In this document: piece after piece, positions 18,186 through 26,002 of the stretch | How the letters are laid out: every line of letters begins with the position of its first letter | How positions within the stretch are numbered: the first letter of the stretch is position 1 | NCBI GenBank assembly: GCA_023247705.1 | Contig: JAHFFY010000012.1 | Location: 12,494-45,470 of the forward strand | Origin: Candidatus Omnitrophota bacterium | Lineage (GTDB): Bacteria > Omnitrophota > Gorgyraeia > Zapsychrales > JAHFFX01 | Length of the DNA: 32,977 nucleotides | Direction: 5' to 3' | Made by a program: the position numbers and the translations under genes | The notes under the pieces: generated by a model | The model's input: the letters and a program-made list of their open reading frames with translations, nothing else | Told to the model about the DNA's origin: nothing | Database searches by the model: none

Positions 18186-18259
18186 TCCCGCTTTTTCGGT
18201 CATAGTTTTGTAGCAAGCGGGACCCCGCCGACCAAAATATTATAGAAGAAAAGGCGGGG
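18186..18259 (+). repeat. Hairpin element R2 (two abutting stems)
   Basis: Stem 1 is TCCCGCTT (18186-18193)/AAGCGGGA (18215-18222) with loop TTTCGGTCATAGTTTTGTAGC minus its last base. Stem 2 follows directly: CCCCGCC (18223-18229)/GGCGGGG (18253-18259) with a loop containing ACCAAAATATTATAGAAG. The left arm is preceded by CCTTC, resembling a tRNA-Gly 3' end. Confidence 0.8.
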
Positions 18260-18290
18260 CAAGCTGGTAACGAGGGTTCGATTCTCCCGC
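18260..18290 (+). pseudogene. tRNA-Gly 3'-half fragment
   Basis: CAAGCTGGTAACG, then GGGTTCGATTCTCCCGC, matches the 3' half of the intact tRNA-Gly at 18084 up to the T-loop. The T-stem and acceptor are shortened. It lies between hairpin elements R2 and R3, and its last bases form the left arm of R3. Confidence 0.65.
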
Positions 18291-18355
18291 ATTTTCTGGA
18301 TGTAATTGTTGTATGCGGGATCCCGCCAACCAAAATATTATCTAGAAAGGCGGGA
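18285..18355 (+). repeat. Hairpin element R3 (two abutting stems)
   Basis: Stem 1 is TCCCGCAT (18285-18292)/ATGCGGGA (18313-18320) with loop TTTCTGGATGTAATTGTTGT. Stem 2 is TCCCGCC (18321-18327)/GGCGGGA (18349-18355) with a loop containing AACCAAAATATTATCTAG. Relative to R2, both strands of stem 1 changed together (TT/AA to AT/AT). Confidence 0.8.
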
Positions 18356-18364
18356 CATTCGCTC

Positions 18365-18436
18365 TCTTGTTTTTTTCCTTGATGTACTTGTTGTAAACAA
18401 GACCCCGCAGATTAAAATCTAATCAAAGATGTGGGG
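18365..18436 (+). repeat. Hairpin element R4 (two abutting stems)
   Basis: Stem 1 is TCTTGTTT (18365-18372)/AAACAAGA (18395-18402) with loop TTTTCCTTGATGTACTTGTT plus GT. Stem 2 is CCCCGCA (18403-18409)/TGTGGGG (18430-18436), including one G-T pair, with loop GATTAAAATCTAATCAAAGA. Stem 1 differs completely from R2/R3 yet remains fully paired, while the loop stays similar. Confidence 0.8.
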
Positions 18437-18447
18437 CATCTTTGTGA

Positions 18448-18506
18448 TTCGTCTTTAGTCGTTCGTGTTTCGTGAGGGCGAACCACGAATCACTAACAAC
18501 GAACCA
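18448..18506 (+). repeat. Iterated-heptad hairpin, copy 2
   Basis: The left arm heptads are TTCGTCT, TTAGTCG, TTCGTGT, TTCGTGA (18448-18475). The spacer is GGG. The right arm is CGAACCA, CGAATCA, CTAACAA, CGAACCA (18479-18506). It has the same 4+4 heptad plan as 17991-18079 and ends 28 nt before the glycosyltransferase start. Confidence 0.75.
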
Positions 18507-18534
18507 CCAAACAATTCATAAAAATCGGGGGACA

Positions 18535-19239
18535 ATGAAAGTTACTTTACTGATTCCTACCTTAAATGAAATCGACGGCATGAAAACGATCATGCCCCAA
18601 ATCAAAAAAGAATGGTATGACCAGCTTTTGATTGTCGACGGCCAATCCACCGATGGGACCATCGAATATGCCAAGAAAATGGGATATCCCGTGATCATCC
18701 AGCAGAAAAAAGGGATGCGTCACGCCTACATGGAAGCCTGGCCGCACATCAGCGGAGATATTGTCCTGACCTTCAGCCCTGATGGAAATTCCATTCCGGA
18801 ATTGATCCCCGCCTGTATCGCGAAGATGAAGGAAGGCTATGATATGGTGATCGTCTCGCGTTATGCGCAGGGTGCCAAAAGTTATGACGACGATGCGGTC
18901 ACGGGTTTCGGAAATAAACTGTTTACCGGACTGATCAATCTTTTGCATGGCGGACATTATACGGACGCCATGGTCATTTACCGGGCTTACCGAAGGAATT
19001 TGATCTATGAATTGGATCTGGATAAAAATTCCAGTTATGAACTGGAAGAGAGGCTGTTTGGGACCAGGATCAGCTGGGAACCTCTCTTGTCCATTCGTGC
19101 GGCGAAGAGAAAATTAAAGCTCGCCGACATCCCGGGTGATGAACCCGCCCGAACGGGAGGCGAACGAAAACTCCAGGTCCTGCGCTGGGGCGCGGCGTAT
19201 ATGTTTGAGATTATTCGAGAAGTCTTTATTTGGAAATAA
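18535..19239 (+). CDS. Family 2 glycosyltransferase
   Basis: A 234-aa GT-A fold enzyme with the GT2 N-terminus MKVTLLIPTLNEIDG, the nucleotide-binding VDGQSTDGT and an acidic metal-binding region in TFSPDGN. It probably transfers a sugar from a nucleotide donor to a lipid carrier or glycan at the cytoplasmic membrane; donor and acceptor cannot be read from sequence. It is short for the family and lacks C-terminal membrane segments. I chose the ATG at 18535 because GGGGGA (18527-18532) precedes it; an earlier ATG at 18472 lies inside the heptad hairpin. The next gene is a membrane protein and may share its pathway. Confidence 0.88.
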   Translation: MKVTLLIPTLNEIDGMKTIMPQIKKEWYDQLLIVDGQSTDGTIEYAKKMGYPVIIQQKKGMRHAYMEAWPHISGDIVLTFSPDGNSIPELIPACIAKMKEGYDMVIVSRYAQGAKSYDDDAVTGFGNKLFTGLINLLHGGHYTDAMVIYRAYRRNLIYELDLDKNSSYELEERLFGTRISWEPLLSIRAAKRKLKLADIPGDEPARTGGERKLQVLRWGAAYMFEIIREVFIWK

Positions 19240-19277
19240 ATTCCCTTAATCATTCAAGAAGCCTTCCCCAATTAACT

Positions 19278-21167
19278 ATGTCGTTTTTAAAACGCATCCG
19301 GCCTATTATTGAAACCGATTGGTTTCTGTCGTTCATGATCCTCGTTATTTTTCTTTTGACGAATGGTTATAAATACGCTTGGGATGATCAGCATCTGGAG
19401 ATCCCTCTTTTAAAAAGCCTGATTGATCCTTCCTTATTCGTTGGAGATTATTATGTTGAGAGCCTGAAAAAGAATTTCACCAGTTTCTTTTATCCGCTTT
19501 TGGCGCGCGTTATTTCTGTTGCGCAAGTGCCTGCCGCTTATTTCGTCCTTTATCTGGCCTCACGGTATTTCTTTTTCTATGGGTTGTTAAAATTTTGGAA
19601 ATGGATTGCGGGAAAGAGAGAGGCCGCTTTTTTATGCGTGAGCATGTTTATCCTGATCGGGCGGGTGCCGGAATTTTTATACCGGACGTTTTCGCACCAG
19701 GAATTTGCCTTGGCTTTTATTTTGGGGGGGATTTATCTTTTTTATAAAGAAAGATTTTTATTGGCTGCGGCGGTCTTGGGTCTTGCGGCAAATTTCCATG
19801 CGATTTATAGTTTGTTCCCGATGATTTATTTAGGAGTTTTCCTGTTGATTAATATTAAAAGATATGGTTTTAAAACTCTGCTGAAATCTTCTTTGATCTT
19901 TCTGATGGCTGCATTGCCTTTCCTGATCTGGAGTCACCATAAAATATTGTCGGCCTTCGATCATCATCAATTTGGCTCGGAGGGAGATTGGCTTGCCTTA
20001 TATCAACTCGCCTGTCCGCAGAATTTTGTTTTTCTGAATATTCCGGTTCATCTGATTTTGAAAAGTTTGAAAGTGTTTCTGATGGCCACCCAGCCGTACC
20101 TTTTGCTCCTGAGTCTTTTTGTCTTGAATTTCTGTCATCATCCGGTTTTTCGCAAAGACAAAAAGACATTGGTCATCAGCGTGATGACTCTTATTTTTGT
20201 CGGCATTTCGTTTTACTTTACCTATATCCATCCGAATCGCTTTATCATCGACTTGAATCTCGTCAGAAATACTCAATTCCTGTTGCTTTTACTCATGGGA
20301 TACACGACGATTTTGACGGCGGAGGTGGTTGAGCAAAGTACGCCGTTCATCGGGTTTTGTGCCGCGGCGTTGTTGGGTCTTTTGGGGTTTGGGGATTGGG
20401 TCGCGGCCTTAGCAACAATGGCCATGATGTTTCTCTTGGCTATCGTGAAAGAGTCGGCCAAGGGAAAAGAGGGCAAACGTTTTTTGATCGCGCTTTATGG
20501 TGTTTTGCTGTTGGGATGTTTAGCCGGCATCGGCGTGAGTATTTTCAGTTTTAAATATAATGTTTCGAGTGTTGTGAAGATGTTGACGGCTCCATCGATT
20601 CTGCTGGTTGTTTATTTGTCGCAGCGCATCATTTCGTTTAAATCAAACAAGGATTTATTTTGGGGGAAGCGGATTTTCATTCCGATTGTTTTACTGGTGA
20701 TGACGGTCCAGTATGGTCAGTTACATTGGCGTCATCTGAAAGCCGTAAAGTCCGGCGGCGGGTTCTGGCAATTGCAGCGGGGATGGGAGGATATGCAGCG
20801 TTTTGTTCAAAAAAATACGCCGAAAAACGCTCTATTGTTAGTTCCGAATGATATGGAGATGGGTGGATTCCGGATTTTATCGGAACGAAAAGTCGTTGTG
20901 TGCTACCGGGATTGCGGGATTATTGGTTTTGATTATCAAGCAGCCTTGGAATGGCAGAAACGGCTGGCCGATGTCGAAGCGTTCAAAGTGATTTTGGATA
21001 AATCGTTCAAATCGGCTTTGATCAATGCGCTCTTGAAATATAAAGTCGATTATATCGTGTTTGTCCATTATTACGCCCCAACCGAACGTATTGCCGGAAT
21101 GGATAAGATTTATGAAAATGACAGTTTCTCCCTTTTTAAAGTGAATTTTTCGCAACCTGCGCTTTAA
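19278..21167 (+). CDS. Polytopic membrane protein, DUF6798-like
   Basis: 629 aa with roughly a dozen hydrophobic segments between about residues 15 and 490, then a soluble C-terminal region of about 140 residues (TPKNALLLVPNDMEMGGFRILSERKVV as the start of it, read in part). The acidic N-terminal loop (KYAWDDQHLEIPLL...FVGDYYVESL) and the C-terminal region remind me of DUF6798 and GT-C-like proteins, from memory only. A role in envelope glycan assembly with the upstream GT2 gene is an inference from adjacency. I prefer the ATG at 19278; a TTG at 19230 overlapping the previous gene would add 16 residues. Neither has a strong Shine-Dalgarno. Confidence 0.75.
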   Translation: MSFLKRIRPIIETDWFLSFMILVIFLLTNGYKYAWDDQHLEIPLLKSLIDPSLFVGDYYVESLKKNFTSFFYPLLARVISVAQVPAAYFVLYLASRYFFFYGLLKFWKWIAGKREAAFLCVSMFILIGRVPEFLYRTFSHQEFALAFILGGIYLFYKERFLLAAAVLGLAANFHAIYSLFPMIYLGVFLLINIKRYGFKTLLKSSLIFLMAALPFLIWSHHKILSAFDHHQFGSEGDWLALYQLACPQNFVFLNIPVHLILKSLKVFLMATQPYLLLLSLFVLNFCHHPVFRKDKKTLVISVMTLIFVGISFYFTYIHPNRFIIDLNLVRNTQFLLLLLMGYTTILTAEVVEQSTPFIGFCAAALLGLLGFGDWVAALATMAMMFLLAIVKESAKGKEGKRFLIALYGVLLLGCLAGIGVSIFSFKYNVSSVVKMLTAPSILLVVYLSQRIISFKSNKDLFWGKRIFIPIVLLVMTVQYGQLHWRHLKAVKSGGGFWQLQRGWEDMQRFVQKNTPKNALLLVPNDMEMGGFRILSERKVVVCYRDCGIIGFDYQAALEWQKRLADVEAFKVILDKSFKSALINALLKYKVDYIVFVHYYAPTERIAGMDKIYENDSFSLFKVNFSQPAL

Positions 21168-21248
21168 AGATCTCCGTTTATTGAACTTCCTTTAATTAAA
21201 CAGGACTTCACCTTTCCATATTTTGGGTTTAAGCAGTCGAGATTTTTC

Positions 21249-21276
21249 TTGAATCGGGTGTGTTATTATATATAAT
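21249..21276 (+). promoter_or_regulatory. Sigma70-like promoter of gpsA
   Basis: TTGAAT (21249-21254), a 16-nt spacer, TATAAT (21271-21276). The predicted start near 21283 would give a leader of about 60 nt before gpsA. Confidence 0.6.
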
Positions 21277-21345
21277 AATGACAAATTTCTATAATATTCC
21301 TAGACAAGATTTTCATGATTTTAAAGCAAGATATAAGGAGAATGT

Positions 21346-22347
21346 TTGTCCCTGAGAATCAGAAATATCGCGGTTATCGGCAACGGCGGATGGGGTACAA
21401 CGCTGGCGATCCATTTGGCAAGAAAGGGATATGAAATCAGACTTTGGGGCGCTTTCCCGGAAGATATCAGAGAAATTAAACACACCCGTTTCAATGCAAA
21501 ATTCCTCCCAGGAATCAAAATTCCTCATCAGGTTATTTTGGAAGAGAATCTGCAAGAAGCGATCGTAAATGCTCAGGTCATTGTCCTGGCGACGCCCTCG
21601 CAGTACATTTCCTCTGTTTTAAAACAGATCAAGAAATGCGATCTGTCCGGGAAAATTTTTTTAAGCGTCATCAAAGGGATTGATCCTCTTACCTTGCGAC
21701 GGATGTCGGAGGTGATTTATCGGGAATTAGGGCGGGTCAGATTGGCGGTTCTTTCCGGGCCGAATATTGCCGGCGAAGTGGCGCGTGGTATCCCATCAAC
21801 AGCAGTCATCGCTTCTCAAGACAGGAACATTGCCGGTGAACTGCAAAAACTTTTTCATTCCCCGACATTTCGGATCTATACAAATTCGGACGTCGTTGGG
21901 GTTGAAATGGGAGGAAGCTTAAAAAATGTGATCGCCATTGCTTGCGGCGTTTGCGATGGATTGGGATTCGGAACAAATACGAAGGCGGCGCTATTAACGC
22001 GCGGCCTGGCGGAGATCGCAAGATTGGGCATCGCCTTGGGGGCCAGAAGAGAAACCTTTGCCGGTTTAAGCGGTTTGGGCGATTTGGTCACGACGTGTTA
22101 TAACCAACAGAGTCGAAACCGTTCGGTCGGCGAAGAACTGGGCAAGGGCAAAAGAATCCGCGCTATTGTTTCGTCGATGAATACGGTCGCCGAAGGGGTC
22201 CCTACCGTTAAAGCGGCTTATCAGTTAGCGAAAAAATACAAGGTGTCTGTCCCGGTGACGACTGAGGTTTTTAAGATTATTTATAAGCATAAAAATCCCA
22301 AGACCGCCGTCAAGGATTTGATGACCCGTAAGATTAAGCCGGAGTGA
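21346..22347 (+). CDS. gpsA: NAD(P)H-dependent glycerol-3-phosphate dehydrogenase
   Basis: The 333-aa enzyme reduces dihydroxyacetone phosphate to sn-glycerol 3-phosphate for phospholipid synthesis in the cytoplasm. The Rossmann motif IAVIGNGGWGTTLA is at residues 8-21. SVIKGID and LSGPNIAGEVARG are family signatures. GGSLKNVIAIACG carries the catalytic lysine, and LSGLGDLVTTC and SRNRSVGEELG line the substrate site. The length is normal. The start is TTG at 21346 with AAGGAG at 21335-21340 (5-nt gap); an ATG at 21342 is out of frame. It is likely transcribed from the promoter at 21249. Confidence 0.97.
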   Translation: MSLRIRNIAVIGNGGWGTTLAIHLARKGYEIRLWGAFPEDIREIKHTRFNAKFLPGIKIPHQVILEENLQEAIVNAQVIVLATPSQYISSVLKQIKKCDLSGKIFLSVIKGIDPLTLRRMSEVIYRELGRVRLAVLSGPNIAGEVARGIPSTAVIASQDRNIAGELQKLFHSPTFRIYTNSDVVGVEMGGSLKNVIAIACGVCDGLGFGTNTKAALLTRGLAEIARLGIALGARRETFAGLSGLGDLVTTCYNQQSRNRSVGEELGKGKRIRAIVSSMNTVAEGVPTVKAAYQLAKKYKVSVPVTTEVFKIIYKHKNPKTAVKDLMTRKIKPE

Positions 22348-22380
22348 ACTTTTAAACCGGATGAATTGACAGCGCGCTCG

Positions 22381-22398
22381 CAGAAATGAGCATTTCTG
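22381..22398 (+). terminator. Hairpin after gpsA, possible weak terminator
   Basis: CAGAAATG-AG-CATTTCTG is a perfect 8-bp stem with a 2-nt loop, followed by GATTTTGCGTTTTT. The T-tract is interrupted, so it may be an attenuator or a processing signal ahead of tRNA-Pro 18 nt downstream. Confidence 0.45.
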
Positions 22399-22415
22399 GA
22401 TTTTGCGTTTTTGAT

Positions 22416-22490
22416 CGGAGCGTAGCGCAGTTTGGCTAGCGCACTTGAATGGGGTTCAAGAGGTCGTGAGTTCAAATCTCACCGCTCCGA
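22416..22490 (+). tRNA. tRNA-Pro(GGG)
   Basis: 75 nt: acceptor CGGAGCG/CGCTCCG, D-arm GCGC...GCGC, anticodon stem CTTGA/TCAAG with loop ATGGGGT (anticodon GGG), T-stem GTGAG/CTCAC, T-loop TTCAAAT, discriminator A. No CCA is encoded. Confidence 0.96.
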
Positions 22491-22612
22491 CATTTAAAGC
22501 GTTCGTAATTCTTGTTGGAGAAAGATGGTGATTAAAACATAAGGAGCCTTTGTTTATCATAGATAGGACAATCAAATATTAGTGAGAGGTTATCTTAACA
22601 AAGAGGTTAATC

Positions 22613-22996
22613 ATGGCTGATAAAAATGGATTACCCAAAGAAGAAAGAAGACAGTATCTTCGCATTCAAAAACATTTTATCCTTTCTTATTATGATATCG
22701 ATGACCCATCGACGAAACATGATATCACCCAATTAAAGAATATCAGTTTGGGAGGCATGTGTTTTGTCGCTTCGCATTATTACAAGCCTGGAATAAAAAT
22801 AGCGATTGATCTAAAAACTCCATATTTGGCCGGGACCGTTCATTTAACAGGAGTCGTCTTGCAATCGCATGAAAAAATTACAAATATTTTATATGAGATC
22901 AGGATGGCTTTTCACCAGCTGAATCCACAATCGGAATTTGTATTAAATAAAATTGTTGAGTATTACAAAGAAGGGAATCACGCTAAACATGAATAG
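22613..22996 (+). CDS. PilZ-domain protein, probable c-di-GMP receptor
   Basis: 127 aa, essentially a single PilZ domain. The RxxxR motif is R13-QYL-R17, and the second motif appears as N43-ISLGG, the two elements that wrap c-di-GMP in PilZ proteins. No other domain or membrane segment is present, so it probably signals through a partner. AGAGG (22602-22606) lies 6 nt before the ATG. Its last 8 nt overlap hom, so a signalling gene heads the threonine operon. Whether it regulates the pathway or is there by chance cannot be decided from sequence. Confidence 0.85.
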   Translation: MADKNGLPKEERRQYLRIQKHFILSYYDIDDPSTKHDITQLKNISLGGMCFVASHYYKPGIKIAIDLKTPYLAGTVHLTGVVLQSHEKITNILYEIRMAFHQLNPQSEFVLNKIVEYYKEGNHAKHE

Positions 22997-24284
22997 ATTA
23001 AATATCGGGTTGATCGGCTATGGAACCGTCGGTCAAGGGGTCATCAAGATGCTGCGCACACGCGAGAATTTTATCCGTAACAAATTCAATACGGAATTCA
23101 CGATCAAAGCCATCTGTGATCGAAGCATCCACCAGAAAAATACGCGCGGTCTGGCCAAAACTAATTTGACAACGAATTATCTTGAGGTCATCAATGATCC
23201 GGAGATCAACGTTGTGATCGAGTTGGTCGGGGGGATGCATCCGTCCTATGAGATTATTGGGGGGGCGTTGCGCAGCGGCAAACATGTGGTTACGGCTAAC
23301 AAGGAATTATTAGCGCAAAAAGGCGAAGAACTTTTTACCGAAGCCAAAAAAAAGAATAAGGCTATTTATTTTGAATCGTCCGTTGGAGCGGGTGTCCCGA
23401 TCATCAAAATGATCACCGAAGGGCTGGCGGGCAATAAATTCAACGCGATTTACGGCATTATCAACGGGACCTGCAATTTTATCCTGACGGAGATGACGAA
23501 GAATAACTGGACATTTTCTCAGGCCCTGAAAGAGGCCCAGGCCAGAGGTTATGCGGAACGAAACCCTGCCTTGGACGTCAACGGCATCGACACGGCCCAC
23601 AAATTATCCATTCTGGTTTTTTTGGCATTAGGCAAGTCGATTAAGCTCAACGATATTTATATCGAAGGGATCACGCACATCTCGCACGTGGATATCGAAC
23701 ACGCCGAGAGTTTGGGGCTGTCGATTAAGCTGTTGGCGATCGCCAAGAGAGTCAAGAATCAAATCGAAGTCCGCGTGCAGCCTACCCTCATTGCCAAAGA
23801 CCATCCGTTAGCATCGGTCAATGGGATCTTCAATGCCATTCTGATCGATACGGACCCGTTGGGGGATATTTTGCTTTATGGCCAAGGTGCCGGGCAGATG
23901 GCGGCTGCTTCGGGGGTCGTGAGCGATTTGATTAATCTGGCGGCGCGCAATAATTCACCATCGACGATCATGGTCGGCAACCTTTTTCAGGACATTTCGA
24001 CTTTTAAGTTAAGAGAGATCGATCAGATCAAGACGAAATTTTATTTGCGCTTCATGGCGATCGATAAACCCGGTGTCTTGGCCAAAATCACCGGGATTTT
24101 GGGCGAACATGGGATTGGGATCGCTTCGGTCACGCAGAAAGAATCGAAAAAATCTTCGACGGTGCCGGTGGTCATGCTGACGGATTTGGCGACCGAAAGC
24201 ATGGTGCGGTTGTCCTTGCAGCAGATTACAAGATTGTCGGTGGTGAAAAGCAAGCCCGTTGCCATCCGAATGGAGAAACTCTGA
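22989..24284 (+). CDS. hom: Homoserine dehydrogenase
   Basis: A 431-aa enzyme reducing aspartate-4-semialdehyde to homoserine. The nucleotide-binding motif [13 protein letters not shown] is at the N-terminus. VTANKELLA holds the conserved lysine, and [10 protein letters not shown] and [13 protein letters not shown] are family signatures. A C-terminal ACT domain (about residues 350-425, from [17 protein letters not shown]) suggests feedback control by threonine. I chose the ATG at 22989 ([12 protein letters not shown]), which overlaps the PilZ gene by 8 nt; the in-frame ATG at 22953 would add 12 unconserved residues. It overlaps thrC by one base. Confidence 0.96.
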   Translation: MNRLNIGLIGYGTVGQGVIKMLRTRENFIRNKFNTEFTIKAICDRSIHQKNTRGLAKTNLTTNYLEVINDPEINVVIELVGGMHPSYEIIGGALRSGKHVVTANKELLAQKGEELFTEAKKKNKAIYFESSVGAGVPIIKMITEGLAGNKFNAIYGIINGTCNFILTEMTKNNWTFSQALKEAQARGYAERNPALDVNGIDTAHKLSILVFLALGKSIKLNDIYIEGITHISHVDIEHAESLGLSIKLLAIAKRVKNQIEVRVQPTLIAKDHPLASVNGIFNAILIDTDPLGDILLYGQGAGQMAAASGVVSDLINLAARNNSPSTIMVGNLFQDISTFKLREIDQIKTKFYLRFMAIDKPGVLAKITGILGEHGIGIASVTQKESKKSSTVPVVMLTDLATESMVRLSLQQITRLSVVKSKPVAIRMEKL

Positions 24285-25336
24285 TGAAGTGGTCGGGGAT
24301 TATCCAGCATTACCAGCGGTTTCTGCCGGTTTCTGCCCAAACACCCATTGTCAGTTTGAATGAAGGCAATACACCCTTGATTTTTTCTTCCTATCTCACG
24401 TCTGTGGTGGGATTGGAAGTGTATTTAAAATATGAAGGGCTCAATCCGACGGGTTCTTTTAAAGACCGCGGGATGACTATGGCGATCTCGAAGGCCAAGG
24501 AAGCGGGTGCCGAGGTCGTCATGTGCGCTTCGACGGGAAACACCTCTGCCTCCGCCGCGGCGTATGCGGCACGCTGCGGGATGCGCTGCATCGTTTTGAT
24601 ACCCGACGGTCATATCGCCCTGGGTAAACTGGCACAGGCGATGATCCATAACGCCAAGGTCATTGCGATCCAGGGGAATTTTGATGACGCTCTAAATCTG
24701 GTGAAAGAGGTCACGTCCCAATATCCGGTGACGTTGGTCAACTCGATCAATCCTTTTCGCATTGAAGGTCAAAAAACAGGTGCGTTTGAAATTTGCGATG
24801 TGCTGGGGAACGCGCCGGAGTTTCATGCGATTCCGGTCGGGAATGCCGGGAATATCACCGCTTACTGGAAAGGGTATAAAGAATATAAAGCAGCCGGCTT
24901 TGCGACAAAATTGCCGAAGATGCTCGGCTTTCAGGCGGCCAAATCCGCTCCGATCGTTGAGAAGAGGGTGATCCCTCATCCGGAAACAATCGCCACGGCG
25001 ATCAAAATCGGTAACCCCGCCAGCTGGAAATCCGCCGAGGACGCCCGGGACGAATCGAAGGGGCTGATCGATGCGGTGACCGATGAAGAGATATTGGCGG
25101 CGTATAAATTATTGGCCGCGCACGACGGGGTTTTTGCCGAGCCGGCGTCCGCCGCCTCGGTGGCCGGGGTTTTGAAGTTGCATAAAGCAGGCTATTTTAA
25201 AGGCCAGAAAGGCCGCATTTGCTGCACGTTGACCGGACACGGCCTCAAGGACCCGAATATCGCGATAAAAAATATCGGTAACCCGATCTCAGTCAAGGCG
25301 GACATTCATCCGATCTTGAAAGAGATTGGGTTTTGA
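24284..25336 (+). CDS. thrC: Threonine synthase
   Basis: A 350-aa PLP enzyme converting O-phosphohomoserine to threonine. The PLP lysine is K60 in [11 protein letters not shown], followed by the substrate loop [11 protein letters not shown] and the phosphate-binding PVGNAGN. The size is that of the short class of the family. The start overlaps the hom stop codon (TGATG, one shared base), indicating coupled translation. Its substrate needs a homoserine kinase; no thrB is present here, and the iPGM-like gene two positions downstream is the candidate. Confidence 0.96.
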   Translation: MKWSGIIQHYQRFLPVSAQTPIVSLNEGNTPLIFSSYLTSVVGLEVYLKYEGLNPTGSFKDRGMTMAISKAKEAGAEVVMCASTGNTSASAAAYAARCGMRCIVLIPDGHIALGKLAQAMIHNAKVIAIQGNFDDALNLVKEVTSQYPVTLVNSINPFRIEGQKTGAFEICDVLGNAPEFHAIPVGNAGNITAYWKGYKEYKAAGFATKLPKMLGFQAAKSAPIVEKRVIPHPETIATAIKIGNPASWKSAEDARDESKGLIDAVTDEEILAAYKLLAAHDGVFAEPASAASVAGVLKLHKAGYFKGQKGRICCTLTGHGLKDPNIAIKNIGNPISVKADIHPILKEIGF

Positions 25337-25348
25337 ATCTGATGGGTA

Positions 25349-26002
25349 TTGAACTTGGACAAACATTCTTTGAAAAACAAAAAGATTTTAGTGACGTGCG
25401 GTCCTACGTGGGTTGCGATCGATGCGGTCCGGGTCATCAGTAATATCTCGACCGGCGAATTAGGACATATCATCGCTTCCGATCTGGCGAAAGAAGGAGC
25501 CCGGACAACATTGCTGGAAGGCCCGGTGACCCATCACGCACTGTTGAAGAAGGTGAAGGTTTTAAAGTTTTATTATTTTGACGAATTGTTTCCATTGCTG
25601 GTCAAGGAATTAAAAAAGGGGTACGACATCGTCATTCATTTGGCGGCGGTTGCGGATTATCAGGTTAAAAAAAGTTTTAAATCGAAATTAGATTCCAGTT
25701 TGAGAAATCTGACCCTGAATCTAACCCCGACGCGCAAAATCATCGAAGTCATCAAAACCTTAAGCCCGGAAACGTTTTTAGTCGGATTCAAGCTGGAGGA
25801 TCGCACCTTAGAGAACGGTTTAAGAAAGAAAGCGCTGCGATTGATTGAAAAAGCCGGGTGCGATCTGGTCGTGGCCAATGGCGCGACGCGTCAGGGTTAT
25901 ATCGCGTATGTGTTGGACCAGGAAGGAAAAATTCTCTCAAGAGATAAAAAGAAAGAAGGTCTTTCGAAACATTTAATCCAATGGTTAAAACAAAGAACAT
26001 GA
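25349..26002 (+). CDS. coaB: Stand-alone phosphopantothenoylcysteine synthetase (CoaB domain)
   Basis: 217 aa matching only the CoaB half of the usual CoaBC fusion, which joins cysteine to phosphopantothenate in CoA synthesis. Visible motifs are LVTCGPTWVAIDAVRVISN, STGELG (usually SSGKMG), HLAAVADYQV and VGFKLED. The flavin-dependent CoaC decarboxylase half is absent and not adjacent. The start is uncertain: TTG at 25349 is the longest option and TTG at 25355 is also possible, with only a weak GGG upstream. The stop overlaps the next ATG by 4 nt. CoA supply is not obviously part of threonine synthesis, so the location may be incidental. Confidence 0.85.
   Translation: MNLDKHSLKNKKILVTCGPTWVAIDAVRVISNISTGELGHIIASDLAKEGARTTLLEGPVTHHALLKKVKVLKFYYFDELFPLLVKELKKGYDIVIHLAAVADYQVKKSFKSKLDSSLRNLTLNLTPTRKIIEVIKTLSPETFLVGFKLEDRTLENGLRKKALRLIEKAGCDLVVANGATRQGYIAYVLDQEGKILSRDKKKEGLSKHLIQWLKQRT

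Noticed and set aside
17901-18333. Minus-strand ORFs with RIELTLPAWKAGVLPLNYAR, DSNLRSASATDLQSV and ENRTHVTSLEGWSSTTELRP
   Set aside because: These are the well-known spurious proteins read antisense through tRNA-Tyr and tRNA-Gly genes.
17800-18510. CRISPR array
   Set aside because: The repeats are hairpins of varying sequence at irregular spacing, without unique equal-length spacers or cas genes.
22541-22582. Possible leader peptide: AAGGAG then TTG, about 10 codons, upstream of the PilZ gene
   Set aside because: The gap between AAGGAG and TTG is only 3 nt, there is no run of threonine or isoleucine codons, and no attenuator hairpin follows.
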